From contig NZ_AUUA01000001.1 in the NCBI RefSeq assembly GCF_000439085.1, forward strand, positions 248,001-312,000: a stretch of 64,000 nt of DNA, written 5' to 3'. Of the stretch, positions 8,183-16,564 are shown in pieces. Both the position numbers and the translations under genes were made by a program. Source of the DNA: Leminorella grimontii ATCC 33999 = DSM 5078 (GTDB taxonomy: Bacteria; Pseudomonadota; Gammaproteobacteria; Enterobacterales; Enterobacteriaceae). The notes under the pieces were generated by a model. It saw only the letters and a list, made by a program, of their open reading frames with translations. It had not been told where the DNA came from and did no database searches. Position 1 is the first letter of the stretch; each line of letters begins with the position of its first letter.

Positions 8183-9346
8183 CTACTGATAAGTGATAGT
8201 AAAAACCACGGCGCCATTCGCGATTCCGGCTTTTACGTTTGTATCATACTGAACGTAGCGGGCCTTCAGCGGGATAACGTAGGTCGCTCCGTCATCCGTG
8301 AGTAAGTTCTGAAGATCGAAGCCGCCGGTCCCATCAAGATTTATAGGATTATCTACACCACCTTCGGACACCTCAATGCCAATACCTTCGGCCGAGTTCG
8401 GCCCGCTTTCCAGCTTGGCCAGCAGGGGATTGTTTTCAACAACGCCGTGGGCGCTGTTAAACGCCAGCGCTACGCGGTTAGCGCTGCTTGTACCGGTTGT
8501 TAAGCCGCTGGACTCGGTATATCTATACTGGCCGTAGCCATAAAAGGGAGGGCAGTCCTTCAGCGTAATCTCAAACCCTTTCCACTCGGTTGCGCTGCCG
8601 ACGCCGGTAAAGCTGGCGCGTTGATGCAGGCCAAGGCTGACGTCAATCACCGGCGTAGCCAGCTGGCAGGTTTTCGTATGCGCTGTGATGGCGCCGCTAA
8701 AATTCACCGTGACAAATACGCGATCGGTAGCGATCGGGGATTTGGAGCCGGAGGATATTTGAAAGGTGGGAAACGAAGATCCCAAAACCAGCTGAGTACC
8801 CGCCGGTATTGGCCCGGTTTTAATCAGCTCTATTTTTACTATTGAAACCTGGCCCAGGCCCTGAGTTGTCGTGCCATACCCTATCTGAAACTCTCTTTCC
8901 CAAATAGCGGGATACTGTGCGTTGTTAAAAACCGAGCCCGTCATATAAAAAACGGCACCGACGCCGGGAACGTTTGTCGGATAAACGGACTTATCGCCAG
9001 ACTGCGTCGGCGCGCCTGACGGCGTGGCGATCGTCTCAATCTTGTTATAAACGTTCATTAACTGCTGGCCTTGCCCGGCCTCCAGATCTTCTACGGTTAT
9101 CGTGCATTCATAGGAGGTATTTCTGGACGTGCCCATGAACTGGGCGGAATAAATGACTTTTCCAATGGGAGCATCCTCTCCGACCGTTGAAAGACCCGGC
9201 CCGATCACCGGGATTGTCAGGTTTTCAGTGAAAAGAGAGGTAAACTCACAGTTCACCGCCTGCGCCTGTAGCGCTACCAGTGCCAAAGCGCCTGATAAAA
9301 GTCGGCAGAGCGGCCCTGTATACGTCCTGCGCGCCGTCATTTTCAT
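8183..9346 (-). CDS. Fimbrial tip adhesin, downstream copy of a tandem pair
   Basis: This 387-residue exported protein has a signal peptide ending near ALQAQA, followed by a lectin-like N-terminal half. Its C-terminal pilin domain is marked by HTKTCQL, FTGVGSATEWKGFEI and the terminal strand GAVVFTITYQ, the donor-strand/chaperone recognition pattern of chaperone-usher subunits. It is a clear paralogue of the neighbour at 9459-10667 along its whole length but has diverged most in the receptor half. It is last in the fimbrial operon, separated from the first adhesin by 112 bases holding a relic of the InsA-like gene. Two adhesins may give the fimbria alternative binding specificities. Confidence 0.8.
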   Translation of the reverse strand: MKMTARRTYTGPLCRLLSGALALVALQAQAVNCEFTSLFTENLTIPVIGPGLSTVGEDAPIGKVIYSAQFMGTSRNTSYECTITVEDLEAGQGQQLMNVYNKIETIATPSGAPTQSGDKSVYPTNVPGVGAVFYMTGSVFNNAQYPAIWEREFQIGYGTTTQGLGQVSIVKIELIKTGPIPAGTQLVLGSSFPTFQISSGSKSPIATDRVFVTVNFSGAITAHTKTCQLATPVIDVSLGLHQRASFTGVGSATEWKGFEITLKDCPPFYGYGQYRYTESSGLTTGTSSANRVALAFNSAHGVVENNPLLAKLESGPNSAEGIGIEVSEGGVDNPINLDGTGGFDLQNLLTDDGATYVIPLKARYVQYDTNVKAGIANGAVVFTITYQ

Positions 9347-9358
9347 TATTAAAGTCTC

Positions 9359-9421
9359 TTAATTTTGCTTATAAAACGTTAACCGGCGCGCGGTCGCGTT
9401 AACGCCGATTTTTAGATAACC
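9359..9421 (-). pseudogene. Relic of the 3' end of the InsA-like gene (tandem duplication scar)
   Basis: On the minus strand the gap between the adhesin genes reads GYLKIGVNATARRLTFYKQN then stop. This aligns with AYLKISANTVNRRLSLYKQN at the end of the intact InsA-like protein (10667-10957). The DNA also matches, sharing TATCTAAAAATC and TATAAGCAAAAT. It lies before the second adhesin exactly where the intact gene's tail lies before the first. The duplication that created the second adhesin therefore also copied the last 20 or so codons of the upstream gene. Confidence 0.85.
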
Positions 9422-9458
9422 GTCGGTCAGCGGAACCCTGTCTCTCATCCGTATTCCG

Positions 9459-10667
9459 TTACTGATAGGTAACGGTAAAAACCACGGCCCCGTTCGCCTT
9501 GCCGCCCTTGACGTTGGAATCGTACTGGACGTATCTGGCCCTCAGCGGGTAGACGTAGGTTCCTCCATCGCTGGTGGTTAGGGAAGGAATTGAGTAGGGC
9601 GTCATACCGTTAAGGCTGACGTTATAGGTGTAGTCTCCTCTTCTGGCAACCTCAATGCCGATGCCCTCGGCAGAGTCCGGTCCGCTTTCCAGCAGGGCCG
9701 TGCGCGCGTTATAAGTGCCGTGGGCGCTGTTAAAGGTGATTGAGACATTGTTGGCTCTGCCGTTGCCCAACGTTCTATCTGTGCTTTCAACGTAAGAATA
9801 TTCGTAGGCGTTTTCCTGCGAGTAGCCGTGGAACGGCGGGCAGTTTTTCAGAATGATGTCAAAATCCTTCCACTCGGTGCCGCTGCCGACGCCGGTAAAG
9901 TCGGCGCGCGGGTGCGAGCCTAACTCTACGTCTATCACCGTCGTTTCCAACTGGCAGGTTTTGGTATGCATGGTCATTGCGCCGCTGAAGCTGAGGGTCA
10001 TAAAGGGTTGTTCAAACGGGGCGGGCGCGATGGCGCCGACGGAAAGTTGGATTGTAGGAAACGACGAACTTAACACCTGCTGGGTTCCCGCCGTGGCGAT
10101 GGGGCCGGTTTTGATAAGCTGTACTTTGGTTGACCCCATGTAGCCAAAGTTCCCTATCGTTCCAGCGTAGGTGATAGGGGTAGGGTCCTGATACCAGGTA
10201 TCGGGATATTTCCAGGTGTTCAGAGCCGCGGGCTGCACGTTGATGGCGACGCCGATGCCGGGAACGTTGGTCGGATACACGGCCTTGTCGCCAAAGAACG
10301 TAGGCCCCCCCGACGGCATGGCGATAACGTCGGCCTTAATATAGGTTTCGTAGGTGGTAGGAACGTCCGCCGCTTCTACCTTGCAGTTCCAGCCAATTCT
10401 TTTATTGTTGTCGACGGTAAAGTTATAGCTGCCGCTGTAGATAGCCGATCCAACGGTAATATCTTCCCCAATCGTCGATATGTCCGGGCCGATAATCGGC
10501 ATCGAGAAGTCTTCGTAGTAGGTGGGAACATAGGGCTTACAGGTTGCCGCCTGCGACTGAAATGCCGCCAGTGCCAGCGAGCTGAATAAGAGACAGCCAA
10601 GCTGATTTGCATATTTCCCTAGCGTTGGCTTGTGTACCGCAAAGGGGCGTGTCGCTATTTTCATCAT
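9459..10667 (-). CDS. Fimbrial tip adhesin, upstream copy of a tandem pair
   Basis: A 402-residue exported two-domain adhesin: signal peptide ending near FQSQA, N-terminal receptor-binding half, and C-terminal pilin domain with HTKTCQL, FTGVGSGTEWKDFDI and final strand GAVVFTVTYQ. The ATG at 10667 overlaps the stop of the InsA-like gene (TGATG), and AAGGGA lies seven bases upstream. A TTG at 10670 and an ATG at 10664 are less likely. It is presumably secreted through the usher and incorporated at the fimbrial tip. The ligand is unknown; the N-terminal half does not obviously match FimH. Confidence 0.8.
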   Translation of the reverse strand: MMKIATRPFAVHKPTLGKYANQLGCLLFSSLALAAFQSQAATCKPYVPTYYEDFSMPIIGPDISTIGEDITVGSAIYSGSYNFTVDNNKRIGWNCKVEAADVPTTYETYIKADVIAMPSGGPTFFGDKAVYPTNVPGIGVAINVQPAALNTWKYPDTWYQDPTPITYAGTIGNFGYMGSTKVQLIKTGPIATAGTQQVLSSSFPTIQLSVGAIAPAPFEQPFMTLSFSGAMTMHTKTCQLETTVIDVELGSHPRADFTGVGSGTEWKDFDIILKNCPPFHGYSQENAYEYSYVESTDRTLGNGRANNVSITFNSAHGTYNARTALLESGPDSAEGIGIEVARRGDYTYNVSLNGMTPYSIPSLTTSDGGTYVYPLRARYVQYDSNVKGGKANGAVVFTVTYQ

Positions 10668-10957
10668 CAATGTCCCTTATTTTGCTTATAGAGCGATAAC
10701 CGACGGTTGACCGTGTTAGCGCTGATTTTTAGATAGGCGCCAATCTTCTCCGGCGCCCAGCCCTGTTCGATGAGTTGACGTATCTGCTCATTTGTCTCAG
10801 GGCGATTGCCTCGGTAGTAGTACTGCGTTTGAAACGAACGCCTGCACGCTTTGCAGTGGTAGCGGGGCAGCCCGGAGCTGCCTTTTCCGTGCTTTGTCAC
10901 TCTGTCGTTTTTACGGCAGTAGGGGCACAGAGGGTTGAATAGGTTTGGCGATCTCAT
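10667..10957 (-). CDS. InsA-like zinc-ribbon plus HTH protein within the fimbrial operon
   Basis: This 96-residue protein has a four-cysteine zinc ribbon, CPYC (11-14) and CKAC (35-38), and a helix-turn-helix around 56-88 ending NTVNRRLSLYKQ. It resembles InsA, the first ORF and repressor of IS1. No InsB frame, terminal inverted repeats or other IS parts are present, so it is not a functional insertion sequence. It starts 10 bases after the usher stop and overlaps the adhesin start, so it is a genuine operon member. I infer a domesticated DNA-binding regulator of the fimbriae. The ATG at 10957 is preferred to an open frame running to 11020. Confidence 0.7.
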   Translation of the reverse strand: MRSPNLFNPLCPYCRKNDRVTKHGKGSSGLPRYHCKACRRSFQTQYYYRGNRPETNEQIRQLIEQGWAPEKIGAYLKISANTVNRRLSLYKQNKGH

Positions 10958-10967
10958 AACGTTACTT

Positions 10968-13514
10968 CTACTCACAGCGAGAGTTAAACTTAATGGCATT
11001 GTCTTTCTCCAGATCCGCATTGGCCGGCAGCATGTAGCGCACCTGGCACTGCTGGTCCGGCGCTTCGCCCCAGACGACCTTGACCTGTCCTTCGGTTGAC
11101 GGAACGCGGGCGAACAGGCGTCCTCCCTGGCCTACGACGCCGATGCGGCGCCCGTCGGCGTCAAACGCTTCCGCGCCGAACGGCAGCGGCTGGCCGTTGG
11201 CCATCGGCGCGCTGATAAGGGCCGGGTAACCTACGGTAGTGTCGTACTTCACTTTCACCACTGCGCCGCTGTACGGCGCGACTTTCTGACTGGTCAGGTT
11301 CAGCTCTACGTTGTTCGATAGCCCCTTCGGGCTGATTTCAACCTCGTTAAGCTGATAAGCCGTCAGGTAGGGAACGAGAGCGTAGCCGAAGCCGTCCACC
11401 TTGATGCCGGGATAGCTCACCATCTTTGCGCCCTTGGCGCCTTTGGCTTCGATCAGCGCGTAGGTGTCGCCGCTGTAGGGCGAAAGCGTCAGCCCGCCGG
11501 AGTGCGCTACCATCGCGCCGCTCAGGCCGGCCGAGTAGGTCTCGTAGTCTTTGCCGCTGCCCGCCAGCGCGCTCATGGTGGTGTACGGCGTGCGCATTGA
11601 GCCGTTGACCACCAGGCTGCTGCTGCTTCCACGCCCTTCGCCACCCTGACGGTTGTGGCCCGCCGTGACGTTGTAGCTGTACTGGCGTTCGTCCCCCGCC
11701 GTGCCGGAGGCGAACAGCTGTTCATTCATGGTGTTGCCTGGCCCGCGAGTTACCGTGGTGCCCATTTGGCTAAAGCCGAACAGGTTGTCCAGCGGGAGCA
11801 TCAGGTTAATCATGTAGGTGTTCTGGAACTTGCCGAACGCGTCCTGATTTCGGTTGATGCTCAGGTTGTAGTTGAGCTTTTTGTAGCGGTTGTTGTAGCC
11901 GAACTGATACTGCCGATCGGTTCTTTGATCGTTCCAGTACGCCTGCTGCCAGGCGCTGACGTAAAACTGGCCCCAGCCCTGCGGCAGCGGCTGGGAGGCG
12001 CTCACCATCAGGCGGTTTTTAGCGCGTCGATACTGCGACTTGCCGTAGTTTTGCGACAGCAGCTCGCGGGTCGACATGGCGGTCATAAAGTCCATATAGC
12101 CGTCGGTCGAGAAGCGGTAGGCCGCCACCGACAGGTTACTGCCTGTGGTTTGCACTATCTGGCTGTACTTGAGCTGGTAGCTTTCCCCCGACATCGTTCC
12201 CTGATCTACGCCCCAGGCGTCTCCCAGCTTGGTGCGAGCGTGGGTGACGTCCAGCGAGAAGGCGCCGATCGGCGTACCGATAGACGCACCGCCCTGTGCC
12301 GCCTGATAGTCGCCGTTGCCCTGCAGGCCGCCGTACAGCGTCAGGGCGTTGTTGACGCCGCGCCGATAGGTGCCCTCCATCAGCGTCGGCTCGCTTCTAA
12401 GCTGGGTGGTACGCAGCTTGCCGTAGGTCAGGCTGTAGTGATGGGTGCCCGGGCGCAGCAGGTTGCTGGTTGACGAGTAGGGAATTTGGAAGTTCTGTTG
12501 CGAGCCGTCCGCTTCCTCAATAGACACGTCCAGATTGCCGCCGTAGCCGGTGGGGTACAGGTCGGTGATTTCAAACGGGCCGGGCGCGACCGTGCGCTCG
12601 TAAATCACGTTGTCCGCCTGGCGAATAACGACCTTAGCGGCCGTACGCGCCGTGCCTCGAACCACCGGCGCATAGCCCCTGACCGAGTTGGGCAGCATCT
12701 GTTCTTCATTGGCTATCTGCGCACCGCGAAACGACAGGGTGTCAAACAGCTCGCCCTTGGTGTTGGCATCGCCGACCAGCAGCCGCCCCTGAACGGCGGG
12801 AATGTCTCTTTGCAGGTAGGTGTTGATATTGTTGTAGTCGCTGCCGGTATCGGTGGTTTTGGTGTACACGCCGTTGTGGCGGAAGTACCAGCCCTTGAGG
12901 TTAAAGCCGCTGTTGATGTTGCCGTAGAGCGTGTCATTGTCCTTGCCGTTAAAGCGGGTGCGGCTGGCGTTAAGGTTGTAGCCCAGCGTCGCCGCCGTGA
13001 TGCCGGTATCCCACTGTTCGGGGTTAACGTAGCCGCGGGGGCGGCGGACGATATAAATTTCCGGTAGGGTCAGGTTGAGCGACTGCTCGTTGGCGTCAAA
13101 CGTCACGCTGCCTTCGGGCAGCAGGCGGTTTAGCGCCAGGCACTGGTTCTCTTTGTGGTCGGCGATCTCTTTTTGCGCCTGTGCGCTTAGCCGCTCGACG
13201 TTGATGTCCAGCGCGGCGAGCGTAGAGGGTTTGACGCAGAGATCCACTTTGGGCACCCGCTTGCCGTCCACCGTTCTGTCCTGCACGGTGACTTCATCCC
13301 GACCGATGCGGCGGCCGTTGACGATAAGCTCTGCGCTGTGCACGCCCGCCGGCGCCAGATCCTGATTGTAGCGCGTCAGGTCGATGCGCTGCTGGCTGCC
13401 GGGGCTCATAAAGTAGGGGTTGAACTCAATATCGTCATCCGCAGCGGCCCAGCCGGGGAGGGCTAACAGAACGGCGGCGGTCAGCGGTGACAGTGAACGA
13501 TGAAAAGAGGACAT
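10968..13514 (-). CDS. Fimbrial outer-membrane usher (FimD/PapC family)
   Basis: An 848-residue usher. The signal peptide is removed after GWAAA. The N-terminal periplasmic domain starts DDDIEFNPYFM (the 'F(N/D)xxfl' usher signature). It is followed by a beta-barrel with plug (QRDIPAVQGRLLVGDANT and FDTLSFRGAQIANEEQMLP are typical) and C-terminal domains with YVLP-type ending and paired cysteines. It forms the outer-membrane pore that orders subunit assembly. AAAGGA seven bases upstream selects ATG 13514 over a GTG at 13529. Its position between chaperone and adhesins matches chaperone-usher operons. Confidence 0.95.
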   Translation of the reverse strand: MSSFHRSLSPLTAAVLLALPGWAAADDDIEFNPYFMSPGSQQRIDLTRYNQDLAPAGVHSAELIVNGRRIGRDEVTVQDRTVDGKRVPKVDLCVKPSTLAALDINVERLSAQAQKEIADHKENQCLALNRLLPEGSVTFDANEQSLNLTLPEIYIVRRPRGYVNPEQWDTGITAATLGYNLNASRTRFNGKDNDTLYGNINSGFNLKGWYFRHNGVYTKTTDTGSDYNNINTYLQRDIPAVQGRLLVGDANTKGELFDTLSFRGAQIANEEQMLPNSVRGYAPVVRGTARTAAKVVIRQADNVIYERTVAPGPFEITDLYPTGYGGNLDVSIEEADGSQQNFQIPYSSTSNLLRPGTHHYSLTYGKLRTTQLRSEPTLMEGTYRRGVNNALTLYGGLQGNGDYQAAQGGASIGTPIGAFSLDVTHARTKLGDAWGVDQGTMSGESYQLKYSQIVQTTGSNLSVAAYRFSTDGYMDFMTAMSTRELLSQNYGKSQYRRAKNRLMVSASQPLPQGWGQFYVSAWQQAYWNDQRTDRQYQFGYNNRYKKLNYNLSINRNQDAFGKFQNTYMINLMLPLDNLFGFSQMGTTVTRGPGNTMNEQLFASGTAGDERQYSYNVTAGHNRQGGEGRGSSSSLVVNGSMRTPYTTMSALAGSGKDYETYSAGLSGAMVAHSGGLTLSPYSGDTYALIEAKGAKGAKMVSYPGIKVDGFGYALVPYLTAYQLNEVEISPKGLSNNVELNLTSQKVAPYSGAVVKVKYDTTVGYPALISAPMANGQPLPFGAEAFDADGRRIGVVGQGGRLFARVPSTEGQVKVVWGEAPDQQCQVRYMLPANADLEKDNAIKFNSRCE

Positions 13515-13632
13515 GTGAATTCCTTTCACTAAAAGCGCCGTAAGGGAACGACGCGATAGTCGATAAAAATGAAACGTTTTTATTTTGGCGCCGGCGCGCG
13601 GCGCTCTCTTTGTGTTTTTTAGTCAACGCCTC

Positions 13633-14337
13633 TTACGGGGAAACCGGCTGCGGCGTTGGATTGATGCCGCCATAGTCGTTGATATAAGAGGGATAGATTG
13701 TGCCGAGGCTCTTTTTCAGCGAGAAAAACGTTTTTCCGCCGGGGGCTATCATGCCGCCGTCGCCGATCGGGCGTTTGCCCGCCTTGTCTTCAGCGATGTT
13801 TGCCAGAGACACGTAGTAGGGCGTCGGGTTCGTTCCCTCAACGCCGCCTTTGACTCTTTTCCAGGTAACGGACTGTCCTGCCTGGTTAGCGTTGCCCGGC
13901 AGGCCGGCCGGACGATAAAAAATCTTGATGCGCGAGCGGAACGCCATCTGTAGCTGATTTTGCTTTTCTTTGTTCAGAGGAGGCACTTCCAGCACGCTGA
14001 GCCAGAATACGGACTCTTTGTCGGTGGGCAGCGGCTCGCCGGTATACATCAGGCGCAGCGTTTGGCCCTTTCCCGCGTTGATGCGGTTGACCGGAGGCGT
14101 GATGGTGAAGGGGGCCTTGGCCGTTTCCGGCGTGGCTTCCGGGTCGCCGTCATCGACCCAGCTTTGGGCAAGAACGGGCTTATCTCCCCGATTGTCGATT
14201 TTCACCGTGACCTCGCGCTCACCGGCCGGGTAAATGACGCGCGTACCGGTGATGACAATCCCGGCCAGCGCGGGCGCGGTCAGGATAAAAGAGAAGACGA
14301 GCGCGGCTGCGCTGCGGTAAACGGTGCGGTGGTTCAT
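13633..14337 (-). CDS. Periplasmic fimbrial chaperone (PapD/FimC family)
   Basis: A 234-residue exported protein with signal peptide ending APALA and two immunoglobulin-like domains. The invariant subunit-anchoring arginine is in GTRVIYP and the lysine in RIKIFYRP; SVFWLSVLEVPP is the family signature. It caps each subunit by donor-strand complementation and delivers it to the usher. It is encoded between the major pilin and the usher, 118 bases before the latter. The C-terminal tail, rich in proline, is slightly longer than usual. Confidence 0.93.
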   Translation of the reverse strand: MNHRTVYRSAAALVFSFILTAPALAGIVITGTRVIYPAGEREVTVKIDNRGDKPVLAQSWVDDGDPEATPETAKAPFTITPPVNRINAGKGQTLRLMYTGEPLPTDKESVFWLSVLEVPPLNKEKQNQLQMAFRSRIKIFYRPAGLPGNANQAGQSVTWKRVKGGVEGTNPTPYYVSLANIAEDKAGKRPIGDGGMIAPGGKTFFSLKKSLGTIYPSYINDYGGINPTPQPVSP

Positions 14338-14358
14338 GAAGGCTTTTCTCCCTGATGC

Positions 14359-14425
14359 GGGGAGCGGCTGGCCGCCCCCCGTGTAACGCTCATCAATACG
14401 ATTAATCGGTTATAGCGACCGATTA
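14359..14425 (-). other. Paired hairpins between pilin and chaperone genes
   Basis: TAATCGGT (14403-14410) pairs with ACCGATTA (14418-14425), an 8-bp stem that includes the pilin stop codon. A second GC-rich hairpin lies at 14359-14380 (GGGG-A-GCGGC/GCCGC-CCCC). Neither has a U-run in the operon direction. Such structures usually stabilise the major-subunit mRNA and reduce read-through into the assembly genes, which fits the need for excess pilin. Confidence 0.5.
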
Positions 14426-14980
14426 GAAATAGTTGATGGTGAAGTTAACGGCGCTGGCGACCAGGCCCGGCGTGGCGGCGCCGGTCGCGTAGTACTCAAC
14501 GGCGTACGGCAGCGTAGCGGAGCCTGAGCTCAGATCGTAGGTGGTGGAAGAGGTGTGCTGATCCGGGCTGCCCACCTTGATGGCGTTGCCGGTCGCGGCG
14601 TCAACCAGCTGCAGCTGAACGTTGCTGGCTTCAGTTCCGCCGGTGATGGTGTTGTTCAGACGGTAGCCGACCGGATCGACGGTAGCGCCGTTCTCAAAGA
14701 ACGCTGCGGCGTTGGTCACAGAGGCGGAGCCAGAACAGTTGCTCAGCTCAATGTTGAAGCCGGTGCGCTTGGCGGTTGCGCCGGCCGCGGCCAGCTGAGT
14801 TTTATCAACGGCCTGCAGCACGACGGTCGCCGGGCTGGCGTTACCGTCGATGGTGATATCGCAGGTCTTGTCGATCACTTCACCGGTGAAGTTAACGGTG
14901 CCGTTAGACGCGGCCTGAACGGCGGTTGCGCCAAACGTTGCTGCGATAGCGGTAGCTAAAAGATATTTACTGAACTTCAT
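14423..14980 (-). CDS. Major fimbrial subunit (type 1 pilin family)
   Basis: A 185-residue exported pilin with a signal peptide ending TAVQA. The mature protein begins with a donor strand (NGTVNFTGEVIDKTCDI). The disulfide cysteines are in KTCDI and LSNCSG, and it ends with the beta-zipper VASAVNFTINYF, whose penultimate aromatic is the chaperone signal. GGAG eight bases upstream selects ATG 14980; the in-frame ATG at 14992 would embed that site. It is the first gene of the operon and probably the most highly expressed. Upstream is a long AT-rich region that must hold the promoter. Confidence 0.93.
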   Translation of the reverse strand: MKFSKYLLATAIAATFGATAVQAASNGTVNFTGEVIDKTCDITIDGNASPATVVLQAVDKTQLAAAGATAKRTGFNIELSNCSGSASVTNAAAFFENGATVDPVGYRLNNTITGGTEASNVQLQLVDAATGNAIKVGSPDQHTSSTTYDLSSGSATLPYAVEYYATGAATPGLVASAVNFTINYF

Positions 14981-16564
14981 AACAAACTCCATGTTGGTCT
15001 TACATCGTCATTTAAAGTTGGAATAATCAACCGTGATATATGAAATATCTTTTAGGCCAATTATTTCCTTCATCACGCGAATCAAGGGGCGAAAAAGGGA
15101 TAGAGAGACTTTTTTCACATCTGCTCGCGCAAACATTCCCACTTTTAGGTAGAATGAGAATTCTTTGTCAAAAAATAATATATTTAATGTGTTGTTTAAT
15201 TTTTAGTCTGTATTTTTAGATGGCTAAATTCCCCATGCTAAATGTGTCTTAAGCTGTGGGGTATAGCTCTTATCAAGGAAGGTGAAGGGTGATGGCCGTC
15301 TTTTAGGCTCATGCTGCGCCTCATCCTTGACGAGAGATATCCATCTTTTTGTGGATTAAACACGATCTATAATTCTGTGTAAACATTATCAATAAGAATA
15401 ATATTCTTTAAATGGTATGTCTATCGGCAGTGCATTTTGCTACAGATCTAATGAACGATATCAATGCGATCTATTAGATCTATATTTAGTTGATATCACT
15501 TTTTTTAAGCTTTTACTTATATTTTTACGTGGTTTTTGTATCCATATATTATGGTTTTTGTTGTTATTATTTTTATTTAAAGGTGTTGCTTTAATATTGT
15601 ATGATTGATTTTTGTTTTTAAGCTTCTTACCGTCTGCGGCTGGCAGCTTTAGATTGAGTCTCAAGGCCCATTCTTACGGATACTTTGTAGTTACATTGTC
15701 CCCGAGGCTTTGCACCCTGAAATTACTCCCAACGCACGGTTAGGTAGGGAACTGCCGATGAGACAGCTGGTTTCTTTACGCTTATTACTACATATTGGCT
15801 AAAGCAACTATAGGAATAGCCTCGTGTCGCGCTACAAAATGATGTGCAGGCTTGACGTTTTCGATCCTCCTTTTAACTTTCTTTCCGTTTAGTCTCTAGG
15901 GTTTTCGGAGGATTCTTAATAATTAATCTCATCAATTTTCATTCTTATTTTTTTTGATAGTTAAAATATTTTTTTATGTAATATTATAAAATATTAATGA
16001 AAATATTTCATAATATTAGAACTCTATATAATTAGTTTTTATTATAATTAACGTAAGTAAGGTTTTTTTAAATCATCTCACGTTTAAAAATACTAATTTT
16101 AAAATTGTTCTTTATCGAATTTTTCGTTTGTATATACAATATAGTGTAAGGGCATTCATCTGTGGCTTGATGCTATCTTGTTGAATGTGTGTGTATTTTT
16201 ATTATTGATATTTTTTCATGATACTAAGCCCGCTTAACTGAACATTTAAAAGCATTTTGCTGCGCTGATTTTGATAATTATCGCACCCTGTGTTTATGGT
16301 ATTTTTCTCTGCGCATTTGACGCGTTTTATTCAGAATTTAATAACGTCTTGTGTGTTGGCTAAGCGTATCACGCCTGCCGTCTTATTTTTTAATAGCATC
16401 AGGAGAGCGATATATTGAGCAACATTTTTCGATGTAATTCCTCTTGGTAACAGAAAGGTTTCTCAGCCTGTAACCAGGCCAGTCAGATGTTTTAAAAATA
16501 GACGTTAGCCAAGTTCTATTACTGTCAGCAATCTTGCTGAAATTAATTAATCTTAAGGAAGACA
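14981..16564. other. 1.6-kb AT-rich region without a supported gene
   Basis: No ORF here has both a ribosome-binding site and recognisable sequence. The frames at 15417-15608 (plus) and 15461-15664 (minus) are low-complexity AT products, and 16383-16661 (minus) runs into the giant gene. The region should carry the leftward fimbrial promoter and the rightward promoter of the giant gene. I looked for a fim-switch-like invertible segment and found no convincing pair of long inverted repeats and no recombinase gene. It probably marks the left edge of a transferred island. Confidence 0.6.
15267..15336. other. Inverted repeat, possible structured RNA in the desert
   Basis: CTCTTATCAAGGA (15267-15279) and TCCTTGACGAGAG (15324-15336) are complementary at 11 of 13 positions. 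The 44 intervening bases also contain nested complementarity (ATGGCC with GGCTCAT). It could be a small RNA or a regulatory site; there is no coding explanation. Confidence 0.3.

Noticed and set aside
10667-10957. A complete IS1 insertion.
   Set aside because: No InsB frame, no terminal inverted repeats and no target duplication; the gene is tightly overlapped with operon neighbours.
14993-15400. A phase-variable invertible fim switch upstream of the pilin gene.
   Set aside because: I found no pair of exact inverted repeats of useful length flanking a promoter and no recombinase gene nearby.
15417-15608. A 63-residue hydrophobic ORF in the AT-rich desert.
   Set aside because: Its composition is that of random AT-rich sequence (Phe/Leu/Ile runs), with no ribosome-binding site and an equally long frame on the other strand.
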